From: Muscardinus avellanarius
Lineage: Eukaryota > Chordata > Mammalia > Rodentia > Gliridae
Length of the DNA stretch: 64,000 nt
Direction of reading: 5' to 3'
Assembly: GCA_963383645.1 (NCBI GenBank)
Contig: OY726563.1
Span: 40,042,831-40,106,830 of the forward strand
Below the pieces are notes generated by a model that was not told where the DNA came from, ran no database searches, and was given only the letters and a program-made list of their open reading frames with translations. How positions within the stretch are numbered: the stretch's first letter is position 1; each line of letters starts with the position of its first letter. Position numbers and translations under genes: made by a program. Positions 31,570 through 42,395 of this stretch are shown one piece after another.

Positions 31570-31760
31570 GGGCCCAGGCATAGTGGCACATGCCTGTAAT
31601 CCCAGTACTTGGGAGGCTGAGACAGGAGAATCCCAGGTTTGAGGACAGCCTCAGCAATATAGTGAGGCTTTCAGCAACTTGGTAGGACCCTGTTTCAAAA
31701 TAAAAAACAACATACACCTGGGGATGTAGTTAGGTCCCAGGGTTCAATCCCCAGTACCAA
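31570..31760 (+). mobile_element. B1-ID SINE, type O
   Basis: Full dimer with a shortened ID half; an (AAT)n tail follows. Confidence 0.88.
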
Positions 31761-32167
31761 AAATAATAATAATAATAATGAGAGAAACGATCTCAATCCA
31801 TTAAGCTCCCAGCTTATGGCTAGAAAAAAGCAAAATAAATTCAAAGCAAGTAGAAGAAAGGAAATTTATAACGAGCAGAAATTAATGAAATTGAAAATAG
31901 GAAAACAAATAACATCAATGGAGCAAAAGGCTGTTTCTCTGAAAAGATCAATACAACTGATAAACATAGCGCACGATTGCCTAAGATAAAAAGTCACTAA
32001 TACCACAAATCAGTCAGGGAATCTTACTATAGATCCTGCATCCATTGAAAGGAAAATAAATGAATTCAATGAGCTCTATGCATATGTGTGTGGCAACTCA
32101 GATGACACGGGATCATTCCTTGAAAACCATAAACCACAAAAACTCAGTAGGATATTTATGCCAGAGG

Positions 32168-32342
32168 ATATGGTCCGTGTCTGTAATCCCAGTACTTGGG
32201 AGGCTAAGACAGGAAGATTGCTGGTTTGAGGATAGACTCAGCAATTTGGCGAGGTCCTCAGCAACTTAGACCCTATTTTACAATAAAATAGAGTTGAGGG
32301 TGTAGCTCAGAGGTAGAATGTCCCTGGGTTAAATCTCCAGTA

Positions 32343-32344
<2 letters not shown>
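32168..32344 (+). mobile_element. B1-ID SINE, 5'-truncated
   Basis: Starts within the left half (GTGTCTGTAATCCCAG); tail extended as (CA)n at 32345-32382. Confidence 0.88.
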
Positions 32345-32383
<39 letters not shown>

Positions 32384-32442
32384 ACAAAAACGATATTTAC
32401 AATCTGAACGGTATATTAAATTGGATTTTAAATTTGATTTAT

Positions 32443-32634
32443 TTATTGGTGGTACTGGGGTTCCTGGAAGCCCTTCTACCTCCGGGCTACGCTCCCAAAC
32501 CTATTTTTATACTTTTTTTTTTAAATTTGGAAACAGGGTCTCTTAAGCCAGCGAGGCTGGCTTCAAACCTGCGCGATCTTCCTGTCTCTGCCTCCCAAGC
32601 GCGGGGATTACAAGCGTGCGCCACCACGCCCGGC
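32443..32634 (-). mobile_element. B1-ID SINE, type B
   Basis: Complete reverse copy, target-site duplication AAATTTGATTTA at 32430-32441 and 32636-32647. Confidence 0.97.
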
Positions 32635-32661
32635 AAAATTTGATTTAAAAGATCTCCAAAA

Positions 32662-32896
32662 AGCTGGGTGTGGTGGCGCACGCTTGTAATCCCAGCATTC
32701 GGGAGGCTGAGACCGGGAGGATCGTGGTTCGCGGACAGCCTCAGCTACTTAGTGAGGTCCTCTGCAACTCAGTAAGACCCGGTTTCAAAAGAAAGAATAA
32801 AAAAAAAATAGGGCAGGGGGTGTAGCTCGGTGGTAGAATGCCCCTGGGTTCTACCCCCAGACCCACACACACACACACACACAAAAAAAAAAAAAT
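32662..32896 (+). mobile_element. B1-ID SINE, type A
   Basis: Complete copy, head-to-head with the preceding type B SINE; tail is CA plus poly-A. Confidence 0.93.
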
Positions 32897-33520
32897 CTCA
32901 AAAAAAAGAAAACTGGTCCATATGATCTCACTGGAGAATTCTACCAAACATTTAGAGAATCAACACCGGTTTTGCCCAATCAGTTCTAGGCTACTGAAGA
33001 GGAAGGCCTGATTCTGACAGAGTGCCTGCAATTCTTCCCAGGCTTGGCGATTCCATCTGAGCACTCACAGGAGGCAGTGTACAGCCATGCTTGTGGCTAT
33101 GATTTACTGCAGCGAGAAAACGCTGAGCGAAATCAGCAAAGGGGAAATGTGCATGGGACAAAGTGCAGAGGAAATCAGGTGGAAGCATCTAAGTGTCCTC
33201 TCCCAAGCAAGCACACAGGATGCGCTGCCTTCTCCAGCAATGAGTCGTGACAACAAATGTGAAATGTCCACATGAGGGCAGCTCATAGGAAACTCAGTCC
33301 CCAGGCGCTGACTGGGGGTTGGTCACGTAGACATCCTCTGCCTAGTACTTTCCCAAATTCTAGACTCCCGGAAGGAAAGCAGGTGTTCAGCATAAACCAT
33401 ATTGTTTGTACAAACAGTTTGGAAACAGCGAACAGTTTTATCCATCCTAGAAATGGTGAGAACACTCCCCAAATTCAAGTTCCAGGTGCCATTCAAGGAC
33501 GCACCTCGCAAGCATTCTTT

Positions 33521-33726
33521 TTATTTGTGTGACACTGAGGATGGAACCCAGGGCCATTCTACCTCTGAGCTACACCCTCAGCCTGGTTTTATTTCTTATT
33601 TGAAAATAGAGCCTCACTAAGTTGCAGAAAGGCCTCCCTAAGTTGCCGAGCCTGTCTCCAACCTTTGATCCTCCTGCCTCAGCCTCCCGAGTACAGGGAT
33701 TACAAGCATGTGCCACTATGCCTGAC
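33521..33726 (-). mobile_element. B1-ID SINE
   Basis: Full reverse copy; GCAAGCATTCTTTTTAT and GCAAGCAGTCTTTTTAAT flank it as a target-site duplication. Confidence 0.92.
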
Positions 33727-33742
33727 AGCAAGCAGTCTTTTT

Positions 33743-33886
33743 AATTCCAATTCTTTGGAGGCTGAGACAGGAAGATTGCATGTTCAAGGCCAGCTTCAGC
33801 AAGTTAGTGAGGCCTAGTGAGACTCTCGTTTGGGGTGTAACTCAGAGACAGAACACTGCTGGGTTCAATCCCCAGCACCGCAAACA
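33743..33886 (+). mobile_element. B1-ID SINE, 5'-truncated
   Basis: Begins at TTTGGAGGCTGAGACAGG; central deletion before the ID half. Confidence 0.85.
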
Positions 33887-33934
33887 ACACCAGCAACAAA
33901 GAATAGCAATTAGCAATTAGGTGTGTTGTGTTAA

Positions 33935-34000
33935 CTCTTTCAGCACCACTTGGAAGTCAGGAGACTTGAGTTCTAGTCCCTGGATAAACCACATTTGTAC
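33935..34000 (+). mobile_element. MIR-like fragment
   Basis: CTTGGAAGTCAGGAGACTTG followed by AGTTCTAGTCCCTGG fits the MIR core. Confidence 0.55.
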
Positions 34001-34177
34001 AAATTATGCACAGTGAGCTACTCTTAGCATTTCTGGAAATGGTGAGAACTGTCTGAAAATAAAAGTTCATAGACACCCACCACGGGGCCATTATCTTAAC
34101 TCTTTTTCTGAACAACTTCCCAACATGTTTGATGTGGCTAGTATCATCCTAATACCAAAACCAAAGACAGAAACACC

Positions 34178-34305
34178 CTGCTTCCTGCCACCATGCCACT
34201 ATGCCCTGAGCTATGCACACCTGGCCTCACATGGACTGAAACTCTGAAATCTCCAAAAACTGTGAGCAAATAAATCTTTCTCAAACAAAGACAGTTCCCC
34301 TCCCC
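34178..34305 (+). mobile_element. MaLR-type LTR 3' fragment
   Basis: CATGGACTGAAACTCTGAAA and GTGAGCAAATAAATCTTTCT resemble the 3' half of the LTR at 7.5 kb. Confidence 0.5.
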
Positions 34306-34522
34306 CAAATTATATGGAAAGGCAAATTACCTTGAATGGTTAAAACAGCTTTGAAAAAGAAGAATATGGGATGAACATTTACACTCAACAGTAAGGCTTA
34401 TTCTATAGCTATAGCAGTTGAGACTGGTATTTACAGAGGGACAGATAAAAGATTACTAGAACAGACGAGAACCCCCCCCCAAATTGCCCTACAAATAGTC
34501 CGACACAAACATGTCCAAATAA

Positions 34523-34677
34523 TTTTTTTTGGTCATACTAGGTATTAAACCCAGAGGCATTCTACCTCTGAGCTTCATCCCCATCCCTGTTTTGTCTTAT
34601 GTTTGGAAACAAGGTCTCTCCGAGTTGCTGAGGCTTGGTTCACATCTATCTTCCTATTACAGCCTCCATACCTAGCT
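34523..34677 (-). mobile_element. degraded B1-ID SINE
   Basis: Reverse ID half clear; left half strongly diverged and shortened. Confidence 0.75.
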
Positions 34678-34689
34678 CCAAGAGGATTT

Positions 34690-34876
34690 TTTTTTTTTTT
34701 GGCATTCTACCTCTGAGGTACACCCCCAGCCATAGTTTGTATTATTTATTTTTAAACAGGGTCTCACTAAGTTGTAGAGGGCCCTACTAAGTAGTTGAGG
34801 CTGGCTGAGAAACTGCAATCCTCCTGTCTCGGCCTCCCCAAAACTGGGATTACAAGCGTGCACCACCACACCCAGC
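34690..34876 (-). mobile_element. B1-ID SINE
   Basis: Reverse copy; CCAAGAGGATTTTT before and CCAAAAGGATTTTT after are the target-site duplication. Confidence 0.92.
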
Positions 34877-35205
34877 TTCCAAAAGGATTTTTGGCAAAGG
34901 TGCAAAAGCAGTTCAATGAAGAGAAGATAGTCATTTTATCTGAACTATCAAATGTTTATAGTAAAAAAATGAACCTATATCTTATATAAAACGAATTCAA
35001 AATGAATCATAGATTTAAATATGAAATATAAAACTATAACAGTTTTAGAAGGAAACAGACAGTTTTACCCTTGATGCCAGGTAAAGAATTTTTAGACAAT
35101 GACACCAAAAGTACAATATACCAAAGCAAAACTTGATAAATTGGATGCATTCACAATTGAAATATTTAGCCTGCAACAGCTCTTGTTAGGAAAATGAAAA
35201 GGGAA

Positions 35206-35400
35206 CCAGGTGTGGTGGTGCACACCTGAAATCCTAGTAACTTGGGAGGCTGAGACAGAAGGATTTCAGGTTTGGGGGCATTTCAGCAACTTGGTGAAAT
35301 CCTCAGCAACTTAGTGAGGTCCAGTTTAAAATTTTAAAAAGTGGGGGTGATGGGGGTATCACTCAAAGGTAGAACATCCCTGGATTCAGTCTCCAGTAGC
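35206..35400 (+). mobile_element. B1-ID SINE, type O
   Basis: Full dimer with diverged ID half. Confidence 0.88.
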
Positions 35401-35446
35401 AAAATAAATACATTGAATTAAATTAAAACATGAAGGAGGAAAATCA

Positions 35447-35643
35447 AGCCTGGTGTGGTGGCATTGTCTGTAATCCTAGTACTTGGGAGGCTGGGACAGG
35501 AGGATAGCAGGCTCCAGGCAAGCCTCCGGAATTTAGTGAGGCCCCTGCAACTTAGTGAGACCCTATTTCAAAATAAAGATAAAATAGGGCTGAAGTGCAG
35601 CTTGGAGGTAGAATTCTTCTGGGTTCAATCCCCAGTACCACAA
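35447..35643 (+). mobile_element. B1-ID SINE, type O
   Basis: Full dimer, short 5' end. Confidence 0.88.
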
Positions 35644-35805
35644 GAAAAAGAGAGAAAATTGATCATCAATTTTCAGAGTAATTAATTGGTATCCTAATAG
35701 ACCCCAGTGATGTAAAATGAGTTTTATTTCTTTTTCTGAATATCATTATGAACGTACAGATTTTATATGCTCTGGGTTTTAATACACTGCAATGTAAAAC
35801 CCTTT

Positions 35806-36076
35806 GGGTCTCACTAAGTTGTGGAAGGCCTTGCTAAGTTGCTGAGGCTGGCCATGAATCTGTTATTCTCCTGTCTCAGCCTCCCAAATACTGAGAGTAC
35901 AGGCATGTGCCACTATGCATAGTTTATTTATTTATTTTTTGTGTGGTACTGGGGGTAGAACCCAGGGGCTTTTCTACCTCTGGGCTAAGTAGCCGAGGCT
36001 GGCTTCGAACCTGTGCAATCCTCCTGTCTCAGCCTCCCAAGTGCGGAGATTATAAGCCTGTGCCATCACGCCTGTC
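35806..36076 (-). mobile_element. left half and deleted type C SINE
   Basis: Reverse left half 35806-35923, then a reverse type C copy (35936-36076) in which the ID half joins straight to AAGTAGCCGAGGCTGGC. Confidence 0.82.
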
Positions 36077-36205
36077 TTACCATGCCTAGTTTAAACATTT
36101 ATTATCTAACCCAGATGATACTAAACACACACCATCTGACCCAGAAATTGCTCTCAGGCATTTGTCGCAGAGAAATGAAAATGTATGTTTATATAAAAAC
36201 CTCTA

Positions 36206-36320
36206 GCCGGGGGTGGTGGCGCACACATGTAATCCCAAATAAATATATAGAATAGGTCTGGGAGTGTAGCCCAGAGGTAGAAGGGTTTCCAGGAAGCCCA
36301 GTACCACCAAAAAAAGAAGA
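36206..36320 (+). mobile_element. B1-ID SINE, type B, deleted
   Basis: GCACACATGTAATCCC joins directly to the AAATAAATATATAG linker. ID half is type B. AAACCTCTA on both sides is the target-site duplication. Confidence 0.92.
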
Positions 36321-36343
36321 AACCTCTACAATGAATGTTTATA

Positions 36344-37061
36344 GCAGTTTTATTCTTTTTGTCTGTGTTTGTATGTGGTAGTAGGGATGAAACTCGGTGG
36401 TATTTTACCTTTGATTTATACTACCAGTCCTATTTTCTTTTTTTATTTTGAAAACAGGGTCTCACTAAGTTGCTGAGGGTCTTACTATATTCCTGAGACT
36501 AGCCTCAAACCTGCAATTTCCTGTCTCAGCCTCCCAAGTACTGGGATTTAAAGATGTGCGTCACTATACCTGGCTTGCAGTTTTATTTATTTATTTATTT
36601 ATTTATTTATTTTTTTTGGTACTGAGTATGGAACCCAGGAGCATTCTACCTTTGAGCTACAGCCCTAGCCCAATTTTTTATTCTTTATTTTGAAACAGGG
36701 TCTTACTGAGTTGCAAAGGGCCTTGCTAAGTAGCAAGGCTGTCAACGAACCACGATTCTCCTGTCTCAGCCTCCCGAATGCTGGGATTACAAGTGTGCGC
36801 CACCACGCCTGGCTTGCAGTTTTATTCTTTTTTTTTTTTTTTTTTGCGGGTCTGGGGATGGAACCCAGGGGCATTCGACCTCCGAGCTATACCCCCTGCC
36901 CTATTTTTTATTCTTTCTTTTGAAACCGGGTCTCACTGAGTCGCAGAGGGCCTCACTAAGTAGCTGAGGCTGTCCGCGAACCGCGATCCTCCGGGTCTCA
37001 GCTTCCCGAATGCTGGGATTACAAGCGTGCGCCACCACGTCCGGCTTGCAGTTTTATTCTT
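36344..37061 (-). mobile_element. three stacked SINEs sharing one target site
   Basis: Reverse SINEs at about 36358-36576, 36591-36815 and 36830-37047. GCAGTTTTATTCTT or a near copy lies before, between and after them (36344, 36577, 36816, 37048). The third is a well preserved type A. Confidence 0.95.
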
Positions 37062-37254
37062 AATAAGAAAAATTTGTAAAATAACCCAAATGTCTTTTGA
37101 TGGGTAAATAAAGTATGGTATATCCATACCACTCGGTAATAAAAAAGAAATGAACTACGGATACATGCAGCAACTTGGGAGAATTTCAAGGAAATTATGC
37201 TGTGTGGAAAAAAGCAGATTTCAATAAGTATAGTTCCATTTATGTAATATTCTT

Positions 37255-37446
37255 TTGTGTGTGTGGGGGGTAGTAGGGATGGAATCTGGGGGCCTTCTAC
37301 TTCCAGTTTATGGCCCCAGCCTTATTTTATATTTTGTTTGAAAACAGGGTCTCGCTATGCTGCCGACGCTGGCTTTGAATCTGAGATCCTCCTGTCTCCG
37401 TCTCCCAAGTATTAGGATTACAGGCGTGCATCACCAAGCCCAGCCT
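37255..37446 (-). mobile_element. B1-ID SINE, type C-like
   Basis: Reverse copy with TTTATGTAATATTCTT (37239-37254) and TTTATGTGATATTCTT (37449-37464) as target-site duplication in the L1 3' end. Confidence 0.95.
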
Positions 37447-38032
37447 CGTTTATGTGATATTCTTGAAATGACCAAATGATGGAGTTGGTGAAGACGTTAA
37501 GGATTGCTAGGGATTAGAGTAGGGGAAGAAGGTGTCTGTGACGATAAAGGGTAGCGGGGGACAGTGCGGTGGAAAAGGTGATTGTGCTATTCACATGAGT
37601 CTACACAGATGACAAAATTGCACACAACAATATCCAATAAAATCAGAAAATTTTGCATGTAAAATTGGTGAAATCTTGATTTTGATATTGTATTCTAGTT
37701 ATGGAAGATAGTACCACTGGGAGAAAACTGGGTGCTGGGTAAGTACAACACTGTCCTGTAATAGTCCTTACAACTTTTGGTGAATCCCTGTTTCCAAATA
37801 AATTAGGTATAAAAAAGTGAGGTAATTTGGAAGGACTGTATTTTAGAACTCATACATTTGTGTGTTATGAAATCGAACTACATTTTTAATATGGAAAACA
37901 GCCAAAAATACAAAAGAGCCTGCATTATTGTTTATCCTAGAAATGTAAATGAAAATGACTCTATGTGTCTATCATAAGTGCATATGGGACATTTCCAGAA
38001 CTAGAGAGGTAAACTTTATTTTATTTCATTTA

Positions 38033-38223
38033 TTTTTTGTGGTACTGGGGATGGAACCCAGGAGCCTTCTACCTCCAGGTTACACTCCCAGACCTATTTT
38101 ATATTTTATTTGGATTCAGGGTCTCACTAAGTTGCTGAGACTTCACTAAGTAGCTGAGACTGGCTTCAAACCTGTGTGATCCTCCCAAGTACTGGAATTA
38201 GGAGCATGTGCCACCATGCCTAG
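38033..38223 (-). mobile_element. B1-ID SINE, type C
   Basis: Reverse copy, GTGGTACTGGGGATGGAACC to CACCATGCCTAG. Confidence 0.9.
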
Positions 38224-38256
38224 ATGAGAGATAAATCTTTAAAAAAGGCTTGTTGC

Positions 38257-38717
38257 TAGCTGGGCACTGTGGCCCATGCCTATAAACCTAGTATTTAGGA
38301 GGCTAAGACAGGAGGATTTCAGGTTTCAGGCCAGCCTCAGCAACTTAGGGAGACCCTGTATTCAAAATAAAAAGTAAACTGGGCATGGTGGTGCATGTCT
38401 GTAATCTCAATACTTGGGAGCTGAGACAGGAGGCTTGTGGGTTTTAGGACGGCCTCCCCAATTTAGCGATACTCTCAGCAACCTAGCGAGACTGTTTCAA
38501 GATAAAAAATTAGAGCTGAAGGCATAGCTTCTAAGTATAATGCATCTGAGTTCAATCTCCAGTACCAAATATGAAAAATACAAGTAAAACAAGGCTGAGG
38601 GTGTAGCTTAGAAGTAGAGTATACCTGGGTTTTTTCATAGTACCACCTCCCCCAAAATAAATAGATAAAAATAAATAAAAAGGGCGGAATGCCTTTGGGT
38701 TCAATTCCCCCTAAAGG
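38257..38717 (+). mobile_element. B1-ID SINE split by nested SINE
   Basis: Host left half 38257-38377, nested type O dimer 38378-38574, host ID half about 38590-38680, then another ID scrap (GGAATGCCTTTGGGTTCAAT). Confidence 0.8.
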
Positions 38718-38973
38718 TTGTGGCTAAACATCTGTATCACTCAGAATTTAATCGAAGGACCAGAACCAGTAGACTAGTAGTAATCCCCACGTGCGCGTGT
38801 ACACACGCACGCACACATATTTATTTCCCAGTCATTCATTCCTTTGAAGCTATTGTCTTACACCCTTGTGGTGCTAGCTAAGCAGATCCGAAATCTGCAG
38901 GGCAGGCAGTCGGGAAGGGAAGATCAAGAAGAGACTGGAACTAATGTGCACAGGCCAAAGCTGTCAGCATAGG

Positions 38974-38976
<3 letters not shown>

Positions 38977-39067
<91 letters not shown>
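38977..39067. repeat. (CT)n(CA)n compound microsatellite
   Basis: About 54 bases of CT then about 37 of CA, 0.8 kb upstream of the CpG island. Confidence 0.97.
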
Positions 39068-39069
<2 letters not shown>

Positions 39070-39154
39070 GTGATATAAAGGTTTTCCAGGTGATTTTTGT
39101 CTGACCCACTGTCATTAACCAGGATCACCTCTCTTACTGTTTTATTTATTCATT

Positions 39155-39392
39155 CTTGTGGTACTGGGGGCTGAACCCAGAGGCATTCTACCTCAGAGGT
39201 CCACTCCCAGCCCTTTTTTCTTTTTCACTTTGAAACAGAATCTTGTTTAAGTTGCTGAGAGTCTGGCTAAGTGACTGAGGCTGGCCTCAAACTGGTAATC
39301 CTCCTGTCTCAGCCTTCTAAGCACACGGAGGTAATCCTCCTGTCTCAGCCTTCTAAGCACACGGAGATTTCGGCGCGCGCCACCACGGCAGG
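39155..39392 (-). mobile_element. B1-ID SINE with internal 36-bp duplication
   Basis: Reverse copy in which GTAATCCTCCTGTCTCAGCC and the next 16 bases occur twice in tandem (39295-39330, 39331-39366). Confidence 0.93.
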
Positions 39393-39420
39393 CGCCTCCT
39401 TGTTTTAAATCACCCAATTA

Positions 39421-39619
39421 GAGCCAGGCGTGGTGGCGCGCTCTTGTCATCCCAGCGTTCGGGAGGCTGAGACCTGGAGGATCACGGTTCGCAGACAGCC
39501 TCAGCTACTTAGTGAGGCCGTCTGCAACTCAGTGAGGCCCGGCTTCAAAATAAAGACGGGGCAGGGGGTGTAGCTCGGAGGTCAAATGCCCCTGGGTTCC
39601 ATCTCCAGACCCGCAAAAA
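39421..39619 (+). mobile_element. B1-ID SINE, type A, next to the promoter
   Basis: Full copy about 160 bp before the CpG-rich region. CACCCAATTAG before and CACCCAATTGG after are the likely target-site duplication. Confidence 0.93.
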
Positions 39620-39967
39620 TTAATCAGTCACCCAATTGGGACATTCAATTATGTCACTCAAATACTTCCTCAGCTACTCCCGGCTTAGTGTCGGATAACC
39701 CAGAGTTGTCGACTCACGGAGCCCACACGGAAAAGGCCATCTCGCAGCGTCTGCGCTCGCGACTGGACCCACGGATCACTAGCCACCTCGGCTTTATCCC
39801 CCTAGGTCCTTCGGGCACCGACGATGGCAACCCATAGCGGCCGCAAGTTTACGGGGGCAGAGGCTCCGAGTCTCACTTGGAGAACTTCGGAGTTGGAAGG
39901 GGCCAGGAAGGGCGGCGGGGCGCCGGGCCTGGCGGCACCTCCACCTCGTGGCCCCGGCGCCGCGCGG

Positions 39968-40004
39968 GCGGGGGCGGGGCGGGGCGGGGCGAGGGGCGGG
40001 GCGC
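39968..40004. promoter_or_regulatory. cluster of GC boxes
   Basis: Several overlapping GGGCGG motifs, the known Sp1/KLF binding core, about 200 bp upstream of the ATG-free, CCG-rich stretch. Confidence 0.75.
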
Positions 40005-40179
40005 CCACCTGGAGCGCGGCGCGCGGCTGCGGGAGCCGGAGTGGGCGGAGCCTGGGCGCCGGTGGCTGCAGACGGCGCCCAGCCCGCCAGAAGCGCGCGC
40101 GGCGGGCAGACAGCGGGGAGCCAGCCGGGTAGGGCGAGCCCGGGCGGCGGTGGGGGGGTGGAAGGAAAGGGAAGAGGCG

Positions 40180-40517
40180 GAGCGTGGGAGCGCACAGTGT
40201 CAGGAATACAATAGTGCTCCGCGCCGCCTCAGCCGCCGCCGCCGCCCAGCCGCCTGCCCGGGGCTGAGGCCTGACGGGCCGGGCGGCCGAGGGCCGAGGG
40301 CGCGGGCTGAGGCTCCGGGGGCGGCCCCGGGTGATCGGGCGAGCGGGGCGGGCGGGCGCGGGCGCGCGGGGGCTTCGGGGGCAGGTGCGAGCCGGGAGGG
40401 GGAAGAAAAGAAAGCGGCGGCCAGGGGGGCGGTGACCAGCCTGCCAGGCTCGCCCGGCACGCCGCGGGGGCAGCCCCGTGTGGAGCCGGGAAGGAGCCGC
40501 CACCTCGCGGCGCGAAG
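40180..40517 (+). other. candidate non-coding first exon
   Basis: The stretch ends at GCGCGAAG|GTAGGC, a good splice donor (GT at 40518-40519). It contains CAGTGTCAGGAATACAATAG, a short CCG repeat (40232-40246) and no ATG. The start is a guess, since no initiator can be fixed from sequence. GGCAG|GTGCGAG at about 40384 could be an alternative donor. I do not recognise the gene. If right, coding exons lie past the window or far into it. Confidence 0.5.
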
Positions 40518-40712
40518 GTAGGCGCCACAGGCCGGGCGCAGCGCGGGCGGGAGCGGCGGCCTCGCGGGGCGGGCAGCGGGCGGCGCGGGGCGCAGCGTCC
40601 CGGCGGGGCCTCGCCCGGCTCCACAGAGCGGTGGCCCGCGGGCGTCCTCGCGGCCGGGGGCCTCGCGTGCGGGCCGAGGGAAAGTGCCGGCGGCTCCTCC
40701 GCTGGCCCGCGC

Positions 40713-40739
40713 CGGGGGCGGGGGCGGGGGCGGGGGCGG
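40713..40739. repeat. GGGGGC repeat, G4-capable
   Basis: Four consecutive GGGGGC units directly after GCGCC, inside the CpG island and downstream of the candidate donor. Confidence 0.85.
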
Positions 40740-41864
40740 ACGCGGAGCGCGGCTGCGGCGCCCGGCTCCACCGGGAGCCATCGAGCGCCATAACTGTGGC
40801 GGCCGTTGCCTCCGGTGCCCCCTCTCGGCGTCCCCTCGCTCCCGGTGCTCCGCGTGGGATCCGGGCTCCGCGCATCCGACTCGTGGCGGGAGGGCGCGCT
40901 CCGTCGCCGCTCGGGTCGGATGCGCCGGGAGCGAGGGCGCACCCTGGCTGTTTGGGGAGGGAGAAGGACCGAGTGTCTGGAGAGCGGACGACCTGCCGTG
41001 CGGGGGGCCGCGAGGCGCCCCAGGGAGCACGGGTACCGGGCGCCCCGCGGGCCGGCGAACTTTGCAGTCTCCAGTCATTGTTCCCAGGCGGCGAGCGCTC
41101 GGCTCTCCCCGGGGTGGGAAAATCCATCGCGAGGGCTTCGAGAGTTGCGGGGAAATTTTCCCACCGCCCGGCAGAGCTGTTAACTTTTTTTCCCCCCAGC
41201 AGCTCTGGAGTTCGTTATATTCCCTCAGCTATGGGGGTTGTAGATTTTGTTTTTTAAAAGCCTCCAGCCCTTTTCCTCTCACTTTTGAGAGCAGGGCTCG
41301 GGTCAAGTCTGGCTTTAAATCGCAGAAGCAACCTGCATTTATTTGAGGAGGAAGGAGTGGGGGGCGGGGTTCGGAGCGAGTGGCTGGAATGGTGGTAATG
41401 TGGAAGCGTGCTTAAAAGTTTATATCGTTGAGAAGCCCTGGAACCTATAGTAGCTCCTAGGCATTTTGTCAAGAAACTTGTTTAGCCGCTCCTTTGGCTT
41501 TCCGAGTTGCAAGGAAATCCTCCACCTAAGATGTAAACGAGTACACCCGCCCCCTTGCGTATATCTGTGAAGCTGAGGATGAGATCTTGGTCCCCCGCCC
41601 TCCACGGTCTGATGGTATAAAAAATCAAAACCGTGGTGACAGTGATTCCAGTGGCCTGGAGGGAAGACGACCCCATTCCCTGTATTCAGTTTGATAAAGA
41701 TAACTGCTACTCTCTAAACTTGGAAATTATGGAAAAAATTTTAGGTAAAAACTGGTTGCACAACATCGTTGCTTAGTTAAGCAAACCAGAATCCACTTTC
41801 CCTGAGTAGGTGTGTGTGTGTGTGTGCGCGCGCGCCCACGCACGTTTGTTTTGTTTTCATGTTT

Positions 41865-42260
41865 TACTAGAGATTGAAGGGGGAACTTTTCTTCACTGAG
41901 TTATACCCCTAGCCCTCTTTTATTTATTATTATTATTATTGTTTGCCGTATTGGGGATGGAATCCAGGGACATTCTACCTCCAAGCTACACCTCCCAGCC
42001 CTATTTTCTTATTATTTTTATTTTGAAACAGAGTCTTTCTGAGTTGCAAAGGGCTTAAGTATCTGAGGCTGTCTACAAATCACGATCCTCAAGTCTCAGC
42101 CTCCGGAATGCTGGGATTACAAGCATGCACCATCACGCCCCGGCTCTATTTTATTTTTTATTTGGAAACAGTCTCTAAGTTATGGAGGGCCTCTGGCCAC
42201 GAGTCCTCATATTTTAGGCTTCCAAATACTGGGATTATGGGCAAGTACTACCACGCTGAC
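41865..42260 (-). mobile_element. B1-ID SINE split by nested type A
   Basis: Host ID half 41865-41935 and left half 42144-42260; a full reverse type A SINE (41941-42143) sits between. Confidence 0.83.
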
Positions 42261-42395
42261 TTTCCCTGTAGCCATTTCTTGTCAGCCAGGGTTGGAGTTT
42301 TGGGGTGGGAATAAGAACAAAGTCTACCTGAACCAAAAATTGTGTTTTGATTTGGTTTAAAATCAACCAAAATTGCTCCCGGAGCATCCGACCCG

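Larger units (their letters stand above)
28020..37900 (+). mobile_element. old L1, sense, heavily interrupted
   Basis: Non-SINE segments read in L1 order. Near 28.1-28.5 kb is a region like older L1 elements (AATTCTTGAAAGCGGCTAGA, TCCTTCAGGAATGAAGGG). ORF2-like pieces follow: CATATTCTGGGTCATAAAAC (30.5 kb), TGAAAAGATCAATACAACTG (31.9 kb), ATGATCTCACTGGAGAATTC (32.9 kb) and AGTATCATCCTAATACCAAA (34.1 kb). 3' pieces are at 35.0-35.2, 36.1 and 37.0-37.6 kb. No reading frame survives. Homology is by eye, so the family is not assigned and more than one L1 may be involved. Confidence 0.75.
39780..41180. promoter_or_regulatory. CpG island promoter
   Basis: Very GC-rich, CpG-dense block with sharp edges against AT-rich flanks. 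Stacked GC boxes (GGGGCGGGGC) at 39968-40004, more GC-box runs at 40713-40739, no TATA box seen. On the + strand there is no ATG from 39827 to about 40918, as expected for a 5' UTR. The many long open frames are what GC-rich DNA gives by chance. A divergent transcript on the - strand is possible. Confidence 0.9.

Noticed and set aside
28020..37900. Active L1 encoding a reverse transcriptase
   Set aside because: Only scattered ORF2-like nucleotide pieces remain, with stops and more than 20 insertions; no frame is preserved.
39802..41127. 441-codon open frame on the - strand (and others of 200-290 codons) in the CpG island
   Set aside because: Long frames exist in all six frames here because GC-rich DNA has few stops. 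Composition is R, P, A and G with no domain, and the region has promoter character.
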